Shown: positions 15,794-25,117 of the stretch, one piece after another
Numbering within the stretch: the first letter of the stretch is position 1
How the letters are laid out: each line of letters starts with the position of its first letter
Assembly (NCBI RefSeq): GCF_024701375.2
Contig: NZ_CP113910.1
Location: forward strand, 4,774,001-4,838,000
Reading direction: 5' to 3'
Origin: Streptomyces sp. KMM 9044
GTDB taxonomy: Bacteria; Actinomycetota; Actinomycetes; Streptomycetales; Streptomycetaceae
DNA: 64,000 nt
The notes under the pieces: model-generated
Told to the model about the DNA's origin: nothing
Database searches by the model: none
What the model saw: only the letters and a program-made list of their open reading frames with translations
Program-made: the position numbers and the translations under genes

Positions 15794-17608
15794 TCAGAAC
15801 CCGGCGAGGGGGTTCTTCAGGGTGCCGACCAGCTGGAGCGCGCCGGACGGGTCCGTGAGGTCCACCATCTGCCTGTTGTCGCGTAGTTGGAGCCTGTTGA
15901 GACAGGACAGCGCGAACTCGGGGGCGAACATGTCGTACTGGGCGAACTTGTCGCCGAGTTCGGGCACCGACGCCTGGTACTCGCGGGTGATCTCCGCGAC
16001 CGTCCGCCAGAAGTCGTCCTCGGTGAGGACGTTCCCGGTGGCGAGGTCTGCGGCCAGGAAGCGGAAGAAGCAGTCGAAGACGTCCGTGAGGATCGACAGC
16101 AGCTTCTTGTCCTCCGGTACCTCCACGCGGATGCGGGAGACCTCCGGCGGCAGCACCGCGTCCGGGTCCATCACCGCGATCTCCTCGGCGATGTCCTTGT
16201 AGACCGCGCGCCGCACCACCCCGTCCTCGAGCACGAGGATCACGTTCTCGCCGTGCGGCATGTACACCAGGTCGTAGGCGTAGAAGCTGTGCAGCAACGG
16301 CGTGTAGTAGGCGCGCAGGTAGTGCCGCAGCCACTCCACGGGGGTGAGCCCGGACCGCTCGATCAGCACGCCCGCGAGGGACGTTCCCTCGTGGTCCACG
16401 TGGAGCAGGGAGGCCATCGTGACGAGGGACTCGCCCTGGCGCAGCGACGGCACCGGGCTCTCCCGCCACAGTGCGGCCAGCATCTTGCGGTACGGCGAGT
16501 AGCGGTCGGTGGCCTTCTCGTACTCCAGATGCCGGTAACCGACCGCCGCCCGCTCCCGGATGACCGACAGGCCCGTGGACCGCAGCACCGGGTCGCCGTC
16601 GATCAGCTGGGCCAGCCAGTCGTTGATCGCCGGCGTGGCCTCCATGTACGCGGCCGAAAGCCCGCGCATGAAGCCCATGTTGAGGACGGACAGGGCCGTC
16701 TTCACATAGTGCTTGTGGGGGTTCGACCGGTTGAAGAAGGTGCGGATGGACTGCTGGGCCAGGTACTCGTCGTCGCCCTCGCCCAGGCACACCAGGTGGC
16801 GGCGGGCGACCTCGGCGGCGAAGGTGACGGTGAGCTTGTTCCACCACTGCCAGGGGTGGACGGGGATGAGGAGGTAGTCGGCCGGGTCGAGCCCCTGTTC
16901 CGTGAGCGTGCGGTGGAAGCGCCGGACGGTCTCCTCGCCCAGCTCCTGCCGCAGGAACGACGCGTACTCGATGCCGACGCCGGCGGTGAACGCCGCCCGT
17001 GAGCGGTGCGCGGCCAGCCACACCAGCCGCACCGGGTTCGCCGTCTCCGGCGCGTAGGTCCGGTACTCGTGGATGCCGAAGCCGAGCCGCCCGTTGTTGG
17101 CGACGAAGCAGGGGTGGCCCTCGGTCATGCCGGTCTCGACGGCCTGGAAACCGGCGTCCACCAGCTCGGCCGAGGTGACGGCGGGCTTGGCCAGCTTGTA
17201 GCAGGTGCCGGAGAGGGTGGAGGAGATCTCCTCCAGGTACACCGGCAGGACCTCGTCGCTCAGCCCCAGCGACTTCTTCAGCTCGACGAAGAAGTCCATT
17301 GCGGTCAGGGGGAGTTCGGTTCCACCGCGGTGCCGGGTGATCGAGCCGGCGGTGACCTGCCAGTGGTCCAGGGCACGACGCACGGCGGTGAAGCGGTACT
17401 CGGTCAGCCCGTCGTCGCTGCGGACGACGTACGCGTCCGTCCCCGCATCCGGGCCTGCGGGTTCCGGGGCGAGCAGCCGCTCGTGGGAGAACTCCGCGAG
17501 CGCCTTGCGGATCAGCAGGCGGTTGGCCGTCTCCCAGCGTTCGGGGGTCAGATGGTCCACGGCGCCGGTGGGGCTCGTGTCGTCGAGGCTCGTGCCGGCG
17601 GGGCTCAT
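15794..17608 (-). CDS. desD: Desferrioxamine synthetase DesD (NIS synthetase, IucA/IucC family)
   Basis: ATP-dependent NRPS-independent siderophore synthetase that joins and cyclises N-hydroxy-N-succinylcadaverine units into desferrioxamine E, and B-type products with acyl caps. The 604 aa are full length. The IucA/IucC core includes HPCFVANNGRLGFGIHEYRT, the conserved HPWQWWNKL and the ATP-binding region SNPHKHYVKTALSVLNMGFM. The C-terminal FhuF-like region carries YDLVYMPHGENVILVLEDG. Its start overlaps desC by 4 nt. Last gene of the iron-regulated operon. Confidence 0.97.
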   Translation of the reverse strand: MSPAGTSLDDTSPTGAVDHLTPERWETANRLLIRKALAEFSHERLLAPEPAGPDAGTDAYVVRSDDGLTEYRFTAVRRALDHWQVTAGSITRHRGGTELPLTAMDFFVELKKSLGLSDEVLPVYLEEISSTLSGTCYKLAKPAVTSAELVDAGFQAVETGMTEGHPCFVANNGRLGFGIHEYRTYAPETANPVRLVWLAAHRSRAAFTAGVGIEYASFLRQELGEETVRRFHRTLTEQGLDPADYLLIPVHPWQWWNKLTVTFAAEVARRHLVCLGEGDDEYLAQQSIRTFFNRSNPHKHYVKTALSVLNMGFMRGLSAAYMEATPAINDWLAQLIDGDPVLRSTGLSVIRERAAVGYRHLEYEKATDRYSPYRKMLAALWRESPVPSLRQGESLVTMASLLHVDHEGTSLAGVLIERSGLTPVEWLRHYLRAYYTPLLHSFYAYDLVYMPHGENVILVLEDGVVRRAVYKDIAEEIAVMDPDAVLPPEVSRIRVEVPEDKKLLSILTDVFDCFFRFLAADLATGNVLTEDDFWRTVAEITREYQASVPELGDKFAQYDMFAPEFALSCLNRLQLRDNRQMVDLTDPSGALQLVGTLKNPLAGF

Positions 17609-18171
17609 ACACTCACCCCCGTGGCCGCGGCGAACTGCTGACGGGTGCAGAAGCTCAGCAACGCCTTCTTCTCCGGCTTGTCGATCTCGCGTACGGGAAC
17701 GAATCCCACGGCCTCGTTCAGGGCCTGGACCGCCTTGTTGGACACGTCCGGTTCGACGACGACCCGCAGGGCCGCCGGGTCGTCGAAGATGTGCGCGAGG
17801 ACGGCGGTGATCACGGCCCGGGTGAAGCCGTGCAGCGGGGTGCCGGTCGGCGCGACCAGGAAGTGCATGCCGACGTCGCCGGACTCCGGCTCGTACAGAC
17901 CGGCCAGTTCGCGGTGGGCGGGGTCGTACGTCTCCATCAGGAAGGCGGGGGTGCCGTCGTGCAGGCCCAGCAGGGCGTGGTGGTGCTCGTCGGCCGCGAT
18001 CCGCAGGTACTCGCGCTCGACGTCCGCCGGTCCGGCGTCCTGCATCATCCAGAAGGCCGCCTTGGGGTGGGTGACCCAGCCGTGCAGCAATTCGGCGTCC
18101 TTCAGCGGGTCGAGCGGGCGGACCCCGAAGGTGCCCAGCGCGGTCCGCAGGCCGGTCTCGGTGGTGCTCAT
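17605..18171 (-). CDS. desC: N-hydroxycadaverine acyltransferase DesC
   Basis: Transfers succinyl or acetyl groups from CoA to N-hydroxycadaverine in desferrioxamine biosynthesis. The 188 aa form a single GNAT-fold domain of the IucB/RhbD type: [20 protein letters not shown] and AFWMMQDAG at the start, [20 protein letters not shown] as the acetyl-CoA binding region, [20 protein letters not shown] near the end. The ATG at 18171 overlaps the desB stop by 4 nt and the stop overlaps desD by 4 nt, so the three are translationally coupled. Confidence 0.95.
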   Translation of the reverse strand: MSTTETGLRTALGTFGVRPLDPLKDAELLHGWVTHPKAAFWMMQDAGPADVEREYLRIAADEHHHALLGLHDGTPAFLMETYDPAHRELAGLYEPESGDVGMHFLVAPTGTPLHGFTRAVITAVLAHIFDDPAALRVVVEPDVSNKAVQALNEAVGFVPVREIDKPEKKALLSFCTRQQFAAATGVSV

Positions 18172-19463
18172 ACCGTGAACTCCTGGAAGGCGACGGACTT
18201 CTCGACGGGGTAGTACTCGGTGCCGAGCAGCTCCCGGATGATGCAGCTGTTGCGGTAGGGGCCCATGCCCAGGTCGGGGCTGGTGACGCTGTGCGTGTGG
18301 ACGCCCGCGTTCTGCAGGAAGACGCCCCGGCCGGTGACGTCGACGGCGTAGTTGCGGGTCACGTCGAACCGGCCGTGGGCGTCGAAGCGGAGGCGTGCGC
18401 GGACCGGGTCGAGGAAGGCCGGCGGCTCGTAGTGGTAGCCGGTGGCCAGCACCAGGCCCTCGGTGCGGATCTCGTAGTCCTTGTCCTGCTCGTCCTGGTG
18501 GAAGCCGAGCGTGTACCCGCCGTTCTCGTGACGCGCGGCGGTCAGCGTGGAGTTGGTGAGCAGCCGGGTGGGGACGGGCCTGCCGCCGCCGCTGACGTTC
18601 TTCTGGTACAGCAGGTCGAAGATCGCGTCGATCAGCTCCGAGTTGATGCCCTTGAACAGACCCTTCTGCTGCTTCTCCAGCCGGTAGCGGGTCTCCTCGG
18701 GCAGTGCGCGGAAGTAGTCGATGTAGTCCGGGGACGTCATCTCCAGGGTCAGCTTGGTGTACTCCAGCGGGAAGAACCGCGGAGAGCGCGTGACCCAGTT
18801 GAGCCGGTAGCCGTGGACGTCGATCTCGGAGAGGAGTTCGTAGTAGATCTCGGCGGCGCTCTGCCCGCTGCCGACGACCGTGATCGACTCCTTCCGCTGC
18901 AGCTCCGCCTTGCGGTGCATGTACTGCGCGTTGTGGAACAGGTCGCCGCCCAGGCCCCGGCACACCTGAGGCACGAACGGCACGGTTCCGGTGCCGAGCA
19001 CCAGCCGCCGGGCGCGGTAGGTGTCGCCCGCCCCGGTCCGTACGGCGTACAGGCCGTCCGCCTCGTCGTACGTCACCTCGGTGACGCTGGTGGAGAAGCG
19101 GATACTGCTCAGCTGCGAGGCGGCCCAGCGGCAGTAGTCGTCGTACTCGACGCGCAGCGGGTAGAAGTTCTCGCGGATGTAGAACGGGTACAGTCGGCCC
19201 TTCTCCTTCAGGTAGTTGAGGAAGGAGTACGGGGACGTCGGGTCGGCGAGGGTGACCAGGTCCGACATGAACGGCGTCTGGAGGTGGGCGCCGTCGAGGA
19301 ACATCCCGGCGTGCCACTCGAAGTCCGGCTTGGACTCCAGGAAGACGCCGCTCAGTTCCTCGATGGGTTCGGTGAGGCAGGCGAGGCCGAGGTTGAAGGG
19401 GCCGAGACCGATTCCCACGAAGTCGTAGGCGGTCTCCGGGGCTTCAGGATGCGACGCGGTCAA
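18168..19463 (-). CDS. desB: Cadaverine N-monooxygenase DesB
   Basis: FAD- and NADPH-dependent N-hydroxylase that converts cadaverine to N-hydroxycadaverine; 431 aa, normal for lysine/ornithine N-oxygenases. The FAD-binding motif is [16 protein letters not shown] at the N-terminus. The NADPH motif is [16 protein letters not shown], and the substrate-side motif [12 protein letters not shown] is near the C-terminus. The start lies 20 nt inside desA. Part of the desABCD operon under DmdR control. Confidence 0.96.
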   Translation of the reverse strand: MTASHPEAPETAYDFVGIGLGPFNLGLACLTEPIEELSGVFLESKPDFEWHAGMFLDGAHLQTPFMSDLVTLADPTSPYSFLNYLKEKGRLYPFYIRENFYPLRVEYDDYCRWAASQLSSIRFSTSVTEVTYDEADGLYAVRTGAGDTYRARRLVLGTGTVPFVPQVCRGLGGDLFHNAQYMHRKAELQRKESITVVGSGQSAAEIYYELLSEIDVHGYRLNWVTRSPRFFPLEYTKLTLEMTSPDYIDYFRALPEETRYRLEKQQKGLFKGINSELIDAIFDLLYQKNVSGGGRPVPTRLLTNSTLTAARHENGGYTLGFHQDEQDKDYEIRTEGLVLATGYHYEPPAFLDPVRARLRFDAHGRFDVTRNYAVDVTGRGVFLQNAGVHTHSVTSPDLGMGPYRNSCIIRELLGTEYYPVEKSVAFQEFTV

Positions 19464-20889
19464 GGGGCTCTCCCAGGTACTGCTCGGCGTGGCCGGCGAT
19501 CAGGTCGAGGACGGCGGTGATGTCGGCCGTCGTGGTCTCGGGGTTCAGCAGGGTGAACTTCAGGTAGTGGCGTCCCGCGACCTTGGTGCCCGCGACGACC
19601 GCGTCACCGGAGGCGAACAGGGCCTTGCGGGCGTAGAGGTTGGCGCGGTCGATGCTCGCGGGATCGGTGACGGCGGCCGGTACGTACCGGAAGACGAGCG
19701 TGGACAGCGACGGCTCGACGACCACGTCGAAGCGCGGGTCGGCGGCGAGCAGCCGCCAGCCGTCCCGGGCCAGGTCGCAGACCTCGTCGAAGAGCCGGCC
19801 GATGCCGTCGGCGCCCATCACACGCAGCGTCATCCACAGCTTCAGCGCGTCGAAACGGCGGGTGGTCTGCAGGGACTTGTCGACCTGGTTGGGGATGCGC
19901 TCGGTCACCATACGGCGTGGGTTGAGGTACTCCGCGTGGTAGGTGGCGTGCCGCAGCGTGGCCGCGTCACGGACCAGTACGGCGGACGAACTCACCGGCT
20001 GGAAGAAGGACTTGTGGTAGTCGACGGTGACCGAGTCCGCGTGCTCGATGCCGTCGATGCGCTCCCGGTGCTTCAGCGAGGCGAGCAGCCCGCAGCCGTA
20101 TGCGGCGTCCACGTGCATCCAGACGCCGTGCTGCGCGCACAGTCCGGCGATCTCGGGCAGCGGGTCGATGGAGCCGAAGTCGGTGCTGCCGGCGGTGGCG
20201 ACGACGGCCATGGGGACCTGGCCGTCGTCGGCGCAGCGCGCCAGTTCGCGGGCGAGGGCCACGGTCTGCATCCGCTTGTCGTGGCCGACGGGGATCGGCA
20301 CCACGGCGTCCGGTCCGAGGCCGAGCAGTTTCGCGGACTTCTGCACGCTGAAGTGGCTGACCTCGGAGGTGAAGACGCGCAGTTTCCCGAGGTCACGGGT
20401 CTTCGCCTCCTCGCGGGCCAGCAGCAGCGCCTGGAGGTTGGACTGGGTGCCGCCGGAGGTGAACACCCCGTCGGCGGCGGCGCCGAGGCCGATCCGGGCG
20501 GCGGTCCAGTCGATCAGTTTCCGCTCGATGAGGGTGCCGCCGGCCGACTGGTCCCAGGTGTCCAGGGAGGAGTTGACGGCGGAGAGCACGGCCTCGCCGA
20601 GCACGGCCGGGATGACGACCGGGCAGTTGAGGTGGGCGAGGTAGCGGGGGTGGTGGAAGTAGATCGCGTCCCGGAGGTAGACGTCCTCCAACTCGTCCAG
20701 TGCCGCGGTGGTGTCGTGCAGCGGCCGGTCGAGATCGATCCGCTCGATGGCGGGGGCGAGGCCGCCGACCGTGACTCCGGTGAACGGGCGCTCTGTGGTG
20801 GCGAGTTTGGCTGCCACCCGCTCGACTCCTTCGGTCACGGAGCGGCGATAGTGCTCCGCGGTGGTGTCGTTGAGCAGGTGCGAGCGCAT
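19444..20889 (-). CDS. desA: Lysine decarboxylase DesA (PLP-dependent, group II)
   Basis: Decarboxylates L-lysine to cadaverine, the first step to desferrioxamines; 481 aa. Group II PLP decarboxylase fold: [20 protein letters not shown] contacts the cofactor phosphate, [14 protein letters not shown] supplies the PLP-pyridine Asp, and the Schiff-base Lys is in [19 protein letters not shown]. First gene of the operon. An iron box lies 71 bp upstream of the start and covers the likely promoter, so expression is expected under iron limitation. Confidence 0.97.
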   Translation of the reverse strand: MRSHLLNDTTAEHYRRSVTEGVERVAAKLATTERPFTGVTVGGLAPAIERIDLDRPLHDTTAALDELEDVYLRDAIYFHHPRYLAHLNCPVVIPAVLGEAVLSAVNSSLDTWDQSAGGTLIERKLIDWTAARIGLGAAADGVFTSGGTQSNLQALLLAREEAKTRDLGKLRVFTSEVSHFSVQKSAKLLGLGPDAVVPIPVGHDKRMQTVALARELARCADDGQVPMAVVATAGSTDFGSIDPLPEIAGLCAQHGVWMHVDAAYGCGLLASLKHRERIDGIEHADSVTVDYHKSFFQPVSSSAVLVRDAATLRHATYHAEYLNPRRMVTERIPNQVDKSLQTTRRFDALKLWMTLRVMGADGIGRLFDEVCDLARDGWRLLAADPRFDVVVEPSLSTLVFRYVPAAVTDPASIDRANLYARKALFASGDAVVAGTKVAGRHYLKFTLLNPETTTADITAVLDLIAGHAEQYLGEPLDRVAS

Positions 20890-20959
20890 GTGGGGGCCTC
20901 CGGTGGGGACGGTCCGGTGCGGGGAGGGAGCGGGCGCGCCGCAGTGCGGCCCGTTTTAC

Positions 20960-20978
20960 TTAGGTGAGCCTAACCTAA
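20960..20978. promoter_or_regulatory. Iron box (DmdR operator) of desABCD
   Basis: TTAGGTGAGCCTAACCTAA is the 19-bp Streptomyces iron-box palindrome, upstream of desA. Fe2+-loaded DmdR1 binding here represses the siderophore operon. Confidence 0.95.
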
Positions 20979-21016
20979 TGGTCTGCGTTTCATTCCCGTT
21001 ACCACGGTGACCGTCG

Positions 21017-21666
21017 TCACTGCGTCACGAGGGGTGGGGCGGGGGACGGCCGGACTCGTCGCCAACGCTCTTCGCACAGCTGTTCCTCCGTCAGGCCGCG
21101 GCGCCAGTACCCGGCGAAGGTGACGCGGCGGCGGCCGAGACCGCACTCGCCGACGAAGTGCCGCCGCAGCTGCCTCACGCTGCCGGACTCGCCCGAGAGC
21201 CGCACGTACGGTCGCTCGGCGGGCGGGAGTCCGGCGCCGGGGGCGCGGAGGCTGCCGTCGCGCGGGCCGTCCAAGGCCATGGGGGAGTCCTGGACGGCCC
21301 CGGCGCCGCCGCCCGCGTCCCGCACGAACCAGGGATCCGGGCCTCGTCGTCGGTCGCCGGGTCCTGGATGCCGCCGGCGTCCGTCCGCAGGTTCCGCAGG
21401 GTGTACGACCGCATCACCGCGCGGACGTCGTCGGGGAGTTCGCGCCAGCCCTGCCACCACCCGTCACCGAGCCCGACCGGCACGACCGGCTCCTCCTGCC
21501 CCGGGTGCGGCAGGAACAGGGACAGGGACTGGTCCAGTCCGTCGGACCGGAACGCGTGCAGATCGGTCCCGGTGAAGGTGACCCGGACCAGGGACGGACC
21601 GAGCCGCCTCGTTCCGGCGACCTGGAGGGAGAAGAAGCGGAACGGGGCGGCTACGGCTGTGGTCAC
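21017..21666 (-). pseudogene. Siderophore-interacting protein (ViuB/SIP family), internally deleted
   Basis: The N-terminal third (MTTAVAAPFRFFSLQVAGTR to MRSYTLRNLRTDAGG, the FAD-binding RxYTxR motif) is in one frame. The C-terminus (SGESGSVRQLRRHFVGECGL, RRRVTFAGYWRRGLTEEQL) is in another. The two meet near 21350 and about 100 residues of the FAD/NADPH region are missing. The total span would give about 216 residues where the family has about 280. The position, between desE and desA, is that of the flavin-dependent ferric-siderophore reductase gene in related species. Iron release from ferrioxamine probably relies on another reductase. Confidence 0.8.
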
Positions 21667-21711
21667 GTACGGCTCCGGTGACGGGGCGGACGGGAGGATT
21701 CGGACGACGGG

Positions 21712-22758
21712 TCAGCTGACCTTCTCGGCCTTCTCGATGGCCTCGGCGAGGGCCTCGATCTGCGGCACGCACTTGTCGTAGGACAGGATCGGTTCGGCGG
21801 AACGCCCGATGACCTGGCCTGCCTCGACCGCGGGCAGCTTCTTCCAGGTCGCCTCGGTGATGTCGGCGGGCTGCATGGCCGAGGTGCGGTCGTCCATGAT
21901 GATGAGGTCGGCCTTGTGCTTGTCGACGTTCTCCCAGCTCAGGCTCTCGAACCAGCCGCCGGTGGGCTCCTTGGCCTTCTCCGTCGGCTCGACGAAGTTC
22001 ACGCCGAGGGCCTTGTAGTACTCCAGGTCGACCGAGAAGTTCGTGCCGGAGACGTAGAACAGTTCCGCACTCGCCGAACCGGCCATCACCTTGATGTCGG
22101 GGTTGGCCTTCGCCGCCTGGCGCAGCCGCTCCGAGGCCTCCTCGAAGCGCTTCTTCGCATCGGTGACCTTCGCGGCCTTCATATCGCCGCCCAGCGACTC
22201 GGCCAGCTCCCCCATGCGCTCCAGCGACGCGGTCAGCTGGCGGTCGTAGACGGAGATGGCGACGCTCGGCGCGAGCTTGGCGATCTTGTCCTTGGACGTC
22301 TCGGGGACGAACCAGAGGGTGCCCGCGTCGTCGAAGGTGGTGGTGAGCAGGACGTCGGGGGCGAGGGTCGCGTACTTCTCGACGTTGAACTGGTCCCAGA
22401 CGTTGCCCAGGATGGTCACCTTGCTGATGTCCAGGTCGCCGGCCTGGACGTCGGCCTTGCCGTCCTTGGTCCTCGTCGGGCCGAAGACACCCTTGACCTC
22501 GACGCCGTAGTCGTGGAGGGCCGCGGCGACACCCGTGAACGCGACGATGTTCGCGGGCACCTTGTCCAGCTTCACCGTCGTGCCGCGGTCGTCCTTGAAG
22601 GACCAGGGGCCGGACCCCTTGTCCACCGCCGACGCGTCCGAGTCACCGCTTTTCGTCTCCTCGCCCCCGCAGGCGACGAGCACGGCACCGAGTCCGAGGG
22701 CGCCACCGGCGGCGAGGATGCCTCGACGGGAGAAGCGGGCGGTTCTGGCGTTCGACAT
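21712..22758 (-). CDS. desE: Ferrioxamine-binding lipoprotein DesE
   Basis: Extracellular siderophore-binding lipoprotein (FhuD/BtuF-type, periplasmic-binding fold II) for ferrioxamine uptake; 348 aa. The N-terminus has a twin-arginine-like signal (RFSRRGILAAGGALGLGAVL) and lipobox LVAC with Cys30 as lipid anchor, followed by a Gly/Ser/Asp linker. The binding domain includes VPANIVAFTGVAAALHDYG and LAPDVLLTTTFDDAGTLWF. It has its own iron box at 22830-22848, so it is transcribed separately from desABCD but under the same regulator. The permease/ATPase partner is not in the window. Confidence 0.94.
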   Translation of the reverse strand: MSNARTARFSRRGILAAGGALGLGAVLVACGGEETKSGDSDASAVDKGSGPWSFKDDRGTTVKLDKVPANIVAFTGVAAALHDYGVEVKGVFGPTRTKDGKADVQAGDLDISKVTILGNVWDQFNVEKYATLAPDVLLTTTFDDAGTLWFVPETSKDKIAKLAPSVAISVYDRQLTASLERMGELAESLGGDMKAAKVTDAKKRFEEASERLRQAAKANPDIKVMAGSASAELFYVSGTNFSVDLEYYKALGVNFVEPTEKAKEPTGGWFESLSWENVDKHKADLIIMDDRTSAMQPADITEATWKKLPAVEAGQVIGRSAEPILSYDKCVPQIEALAEAIEKAEKVS

Positions 22759-22829
22759 GGGCGGGTCTGCTTTCGTGCGTACGGAGCCGTGGGGTGCAGG
22801 CTTGCGGCGCCTCGGATCCGAGGCATGGT

Positions 22830-22848
22830 TTAGGTTAGCCTAACCTCA
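22830..22848. promoter_or_regulatory. Iron box (DmdR operator) of desE
   Basis: TTAGGTTAGCCTAACCTCA matches the iron-box palindrome closely and lies 71 bp upstream of the desE start, the same spacing as the desA box. Iron-dependent repression is expected. Confidence 0.92.
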
Positions 22849-22999
22849 TGACATGTCCAGAGGGAGTCTGGTCTTCCTCGCCCCCCGGAACGGCGGCGAC
22901 GCCCGTGGCGAAGGGGGTGAGCGGGCGGGCCGGGGTCACCGGGCCGCCCGTCTCCCGAGCCGTCGGTCCTTCGCCGGCCTGTTGCGTCCGCCGCGTCCG

Positions 23000-24163
23000 T
23001 CAGCCCGTCGGCAGCCCCAGCTCCCGGGCGATCAGCATCCGCTGTACCTCGCTCGTGCCCTCGCCGATCTCCAGGATCTTGGAGTCGCGCCACATGCGGG
23101 CCACCGGGTACTCGTTCATGAAGCCGTAGCCGCCGTGGATCTGGGTGGCGTCACGGGCGTTGTCCACCGCGACCGTGGACGAGTACAGCTTGGCCAGCGC
23201 CGCCTCCTTCTTGAAGGGTTCACCGGCCACCAGGCGGCTCGCCGCGTCGCGCCAGGCCAGGCGGGAGGTGTGGGCCTTCATCTCCATGTCCGCGATCTTG
23301 AACTGGATGGCCTGGTGGGCGCCGATCGGACGGCCGAACGCGTGCCGCTCCTTCGCGTACCTCACCGACTCGTCCACACAGCCCTGCGCCAGCCCCGTGC
23401 CCAGTGCCGCGATGGCGATCCGTCCCTCGTCGAGGATGCGCAGGAACTGGGCGTAGCCCCGGCCCTGTTCGCCCAGCAGGTTCGCGGCCGGGACGCGGAC
23501 GTCCTGGAAGGACAGCTCCCGCGTGTCCGAGGCGTTCCAGCCGACCTTCGAGTACGGGGCCGCCACCGTGAGGCCCGGGGTGCCCGACGGGACGACGACC
23601 GCCGAGATCAGCGGCCTGCCGTCCGGCTTCCGGCCGGTGACCGCCGTCACCGTGACCAGGCCCGTGATGTCCGTGCCCGAGTTGGTGATGAAGCACTTCG
23701 TGCCGTTGATCACCCATTCGTCCGTCGTCTCGTCCAGGCGGGCCGTGGTGCGGGTCGCGCCCGCGTCACTGCCGCCGTCCGGCTCCGTCAGGCCGAACGC
23801 GCCCAGGATCTCGCCGGAGCACAGACGGGGCAGCCACGCGCGCTTCTGCTCCTCGGTGCCGAAGAGGTGCAGCGGCATCGCGCCCAGCGAGACACCGGCC
23901 TCCAGGGTGATCGCCACCGACGAGTCCACCCGGGCCAGTTCCTCCAGCGCCACGCCCAGCGCGAAGTAGTCGCCGCCCATCCCGCCGTACTCCTCCGGGA
24001 ACGGCAGGCCGAACAGGCCCATGCGGCCCATCTCGCGGACGATCTCGTACGGGAACTCGTGCCGCTCGTAGAAGTCACCGATCTTCGGCGCCACGACGTC
24101 GTGCGCGAACTCCTCGACCGTACGGCGGAGTTCTTCCAGTTCGGGGGAGAGCCTGTGGTCCAT
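23000..24163 (-). CDS. Acyl-CoA dehydrogenase (isovaleryl-CoA dehydrogenase-like)
   Basis: FAD-dependent alpha,beta-dehydrogenation of a short or branched acyl-CoA; 387 aa, complete. Typical signatures are AFGLTEPDGGSDAGATRTTA (flavin loop), WVINGTKCFITNSG, and the C-terminal QIHGGYGFMNEYPVARMWRD followed by GTSEVQRMLIARELG. It is the last gene of a tight four-gene operon with HMG-CoA lyase and both carboxylase subunits, which points to the leucine pathway (isovaleryl-CoA, methylcrotonyl-CoA carboxylase, HMG-CoA lyase). It starts 6 nt after the lyase stop. Confidence 0.92.
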   Translation of the reverse strand: MDHRLSPELEELRRTVEEFAHDVVAPKIGDFYERHEFPYEIVREMGRMGLFGLPFPEEYGGMGGDYFALGVALEELARVDSSVAITLEAGVSLGAMPLHLFGTEEQKRAWLPRLCSGEILGAFGLTEPDGGSDAGATRTTARLDETTDEWVINGTKCFITNSGTDITGLVTVTAVTGRKPDGRPLISAVVVPSGTPGLTVAAPYSKVGWNASDTRELSFQDVRVPAANLLGEQGRGYAQFLRILDEGRIAIAALGTGLAQGCVDESVRYAKERHAFGRPIGAHQAIQFKIADMEMKAHTSRLAWRDAASRLVAGEPFKKEAALAKLYSSTVAVDNARDATQIHGGYGFMNEYPVARMWRDSKILEIGEGTSEVQRMLIARELGLPTG

Positions 24164-24169
24164 GGTCGT

Positions 24170-25117
24170 TCACTGCTCCTGGTGGGAGAGGGCTCGGACG
24201 GTACGGGACGGGCTGGGTCGGCCCAGGTGGGCGGCCATCCAGACGCTCGTGGCGACGAGACGGCCGAGGTCGACCCCGGTGTGGATGCCGAGTCCGCGCA
24301 GCATCCACACGAGGTCTTCGGTGGCGAGGTTGCCGGTGGCGGACTTCGCGTACGGGCAGCCGCCCAGTCCGCCGGCGGAGGCGTCGACCGTGGTGACGCC
24401 CCGCTGGAGCGCGGCCAGCGTGTTGGACAGGGCCTGGCCGTAGGTGTCGTGGAAGTGCACGCCCAGCGCGCCCACGGGCACGCCCGCGTCGGTGAGCGCG
24501 GTGAGCAGGGCGGTCACCTGGCCCGGGGTCGCCACCCCGATGGTGTCGCCCAGGCTCAGCTCGTCGCAGCCCATGTCGAGCAGGGCCGTGCAGACCCTCA
24601 CCACCTGGGAGAGGGGTACCGCGCCCTGCCAGGGGTCGCCGAAGCACATCGACAGGTAGCCGCGGACGTGGACGCCCTCGTCCTTCGCCCGGGTCACCAC
24701 CGGCTCGAACATCGCCAGCGCCTCGTCCACCGTGCGGTTGAGGTTGGCCTTGGCGAAGGGCTCCGTGGCGCTGGCGAAGACCGCCACCCGCCGGGCGCCG
24801 AGCGCCAGCGCGCGCTCCAGGCCGCGCTCGTTGGGCACCAGGACCGGCAGCGACACCGGCAGGCCGGACACCGCCGTGTACAGGTCCTCGGCGTCCGCCA
24901 ACCGGGGGACCCACTCGGGGTGCACGAAGCTCGTCGCCTCGATCGTGGTCAGGCCCGTGCCGGCCAGGCGGCGGATGAACTCCGCCTTGACGGCCGTCGG
25001 CACGGTCGCCTTCTCGTTCTGCAGTCCGTCGCGCGCGCCGACCTCGTGGATCCGCACCCGCGCGGGCAGGCCCTCTGCCGGTACGGTCATGGGCAGGCCC
25101 GGTTCCATGGCGTTCAC
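24170..25117 (-). CDS. Hydroxymethylglutaryl-CoA lyase
   Basis: Cleaves HMG-CoA to acetyl-CoA and acetoacetate, the last step of leucine breakdown; 315 aa TIM barrel of the HMGL family. The motif GARDGLQNE carries the divalent-metal Asp and general-acid Arg, [12 protein letters not shown] and [15 protein letters not shown] the metal His residues, and [17 protein letters not shown] the active-site Cys loop. The GTG start at 25117 overlaps the carboxylase stop as GTGA, showing translational coupling. Confidence 0.92.
   Translation of the reverse strand: MNAMEPGLPMTVPAEGLPARVRIHEVGARDGLQNEKATVPTAVKAEFIRRLAGTGLTTIEATSFVHPEWVPRLADAEDLYTAVSGLPVSLPVLVPNERGLERALALGARRVAVFASATEPFAKANLNRTVDEALAMFEPVVTRAKDEGVHVRGYLSMCFGDPWQGAVPLSQVVRVCTALLDMGCDELSLGDTIGVATPGQVTALLTALTDAGVPVGALGVHFHDTYGQALSNTLAALQRGVTTVDASAGGLGGCPYAKSATGNLATEDLVWMLRGLGIHTGVDLGRLVATSVWMAAHLGRPSPSRTVRALSHQEQ

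Noticed and set aside
14754..17612. A 952-codon minus-strand frame spanning desD and the DUF4429 remnant
   Set aside because: Most of it is an out-of-frame reading of desD. Only the short stretch starting at 15668 is real (DUF4429).
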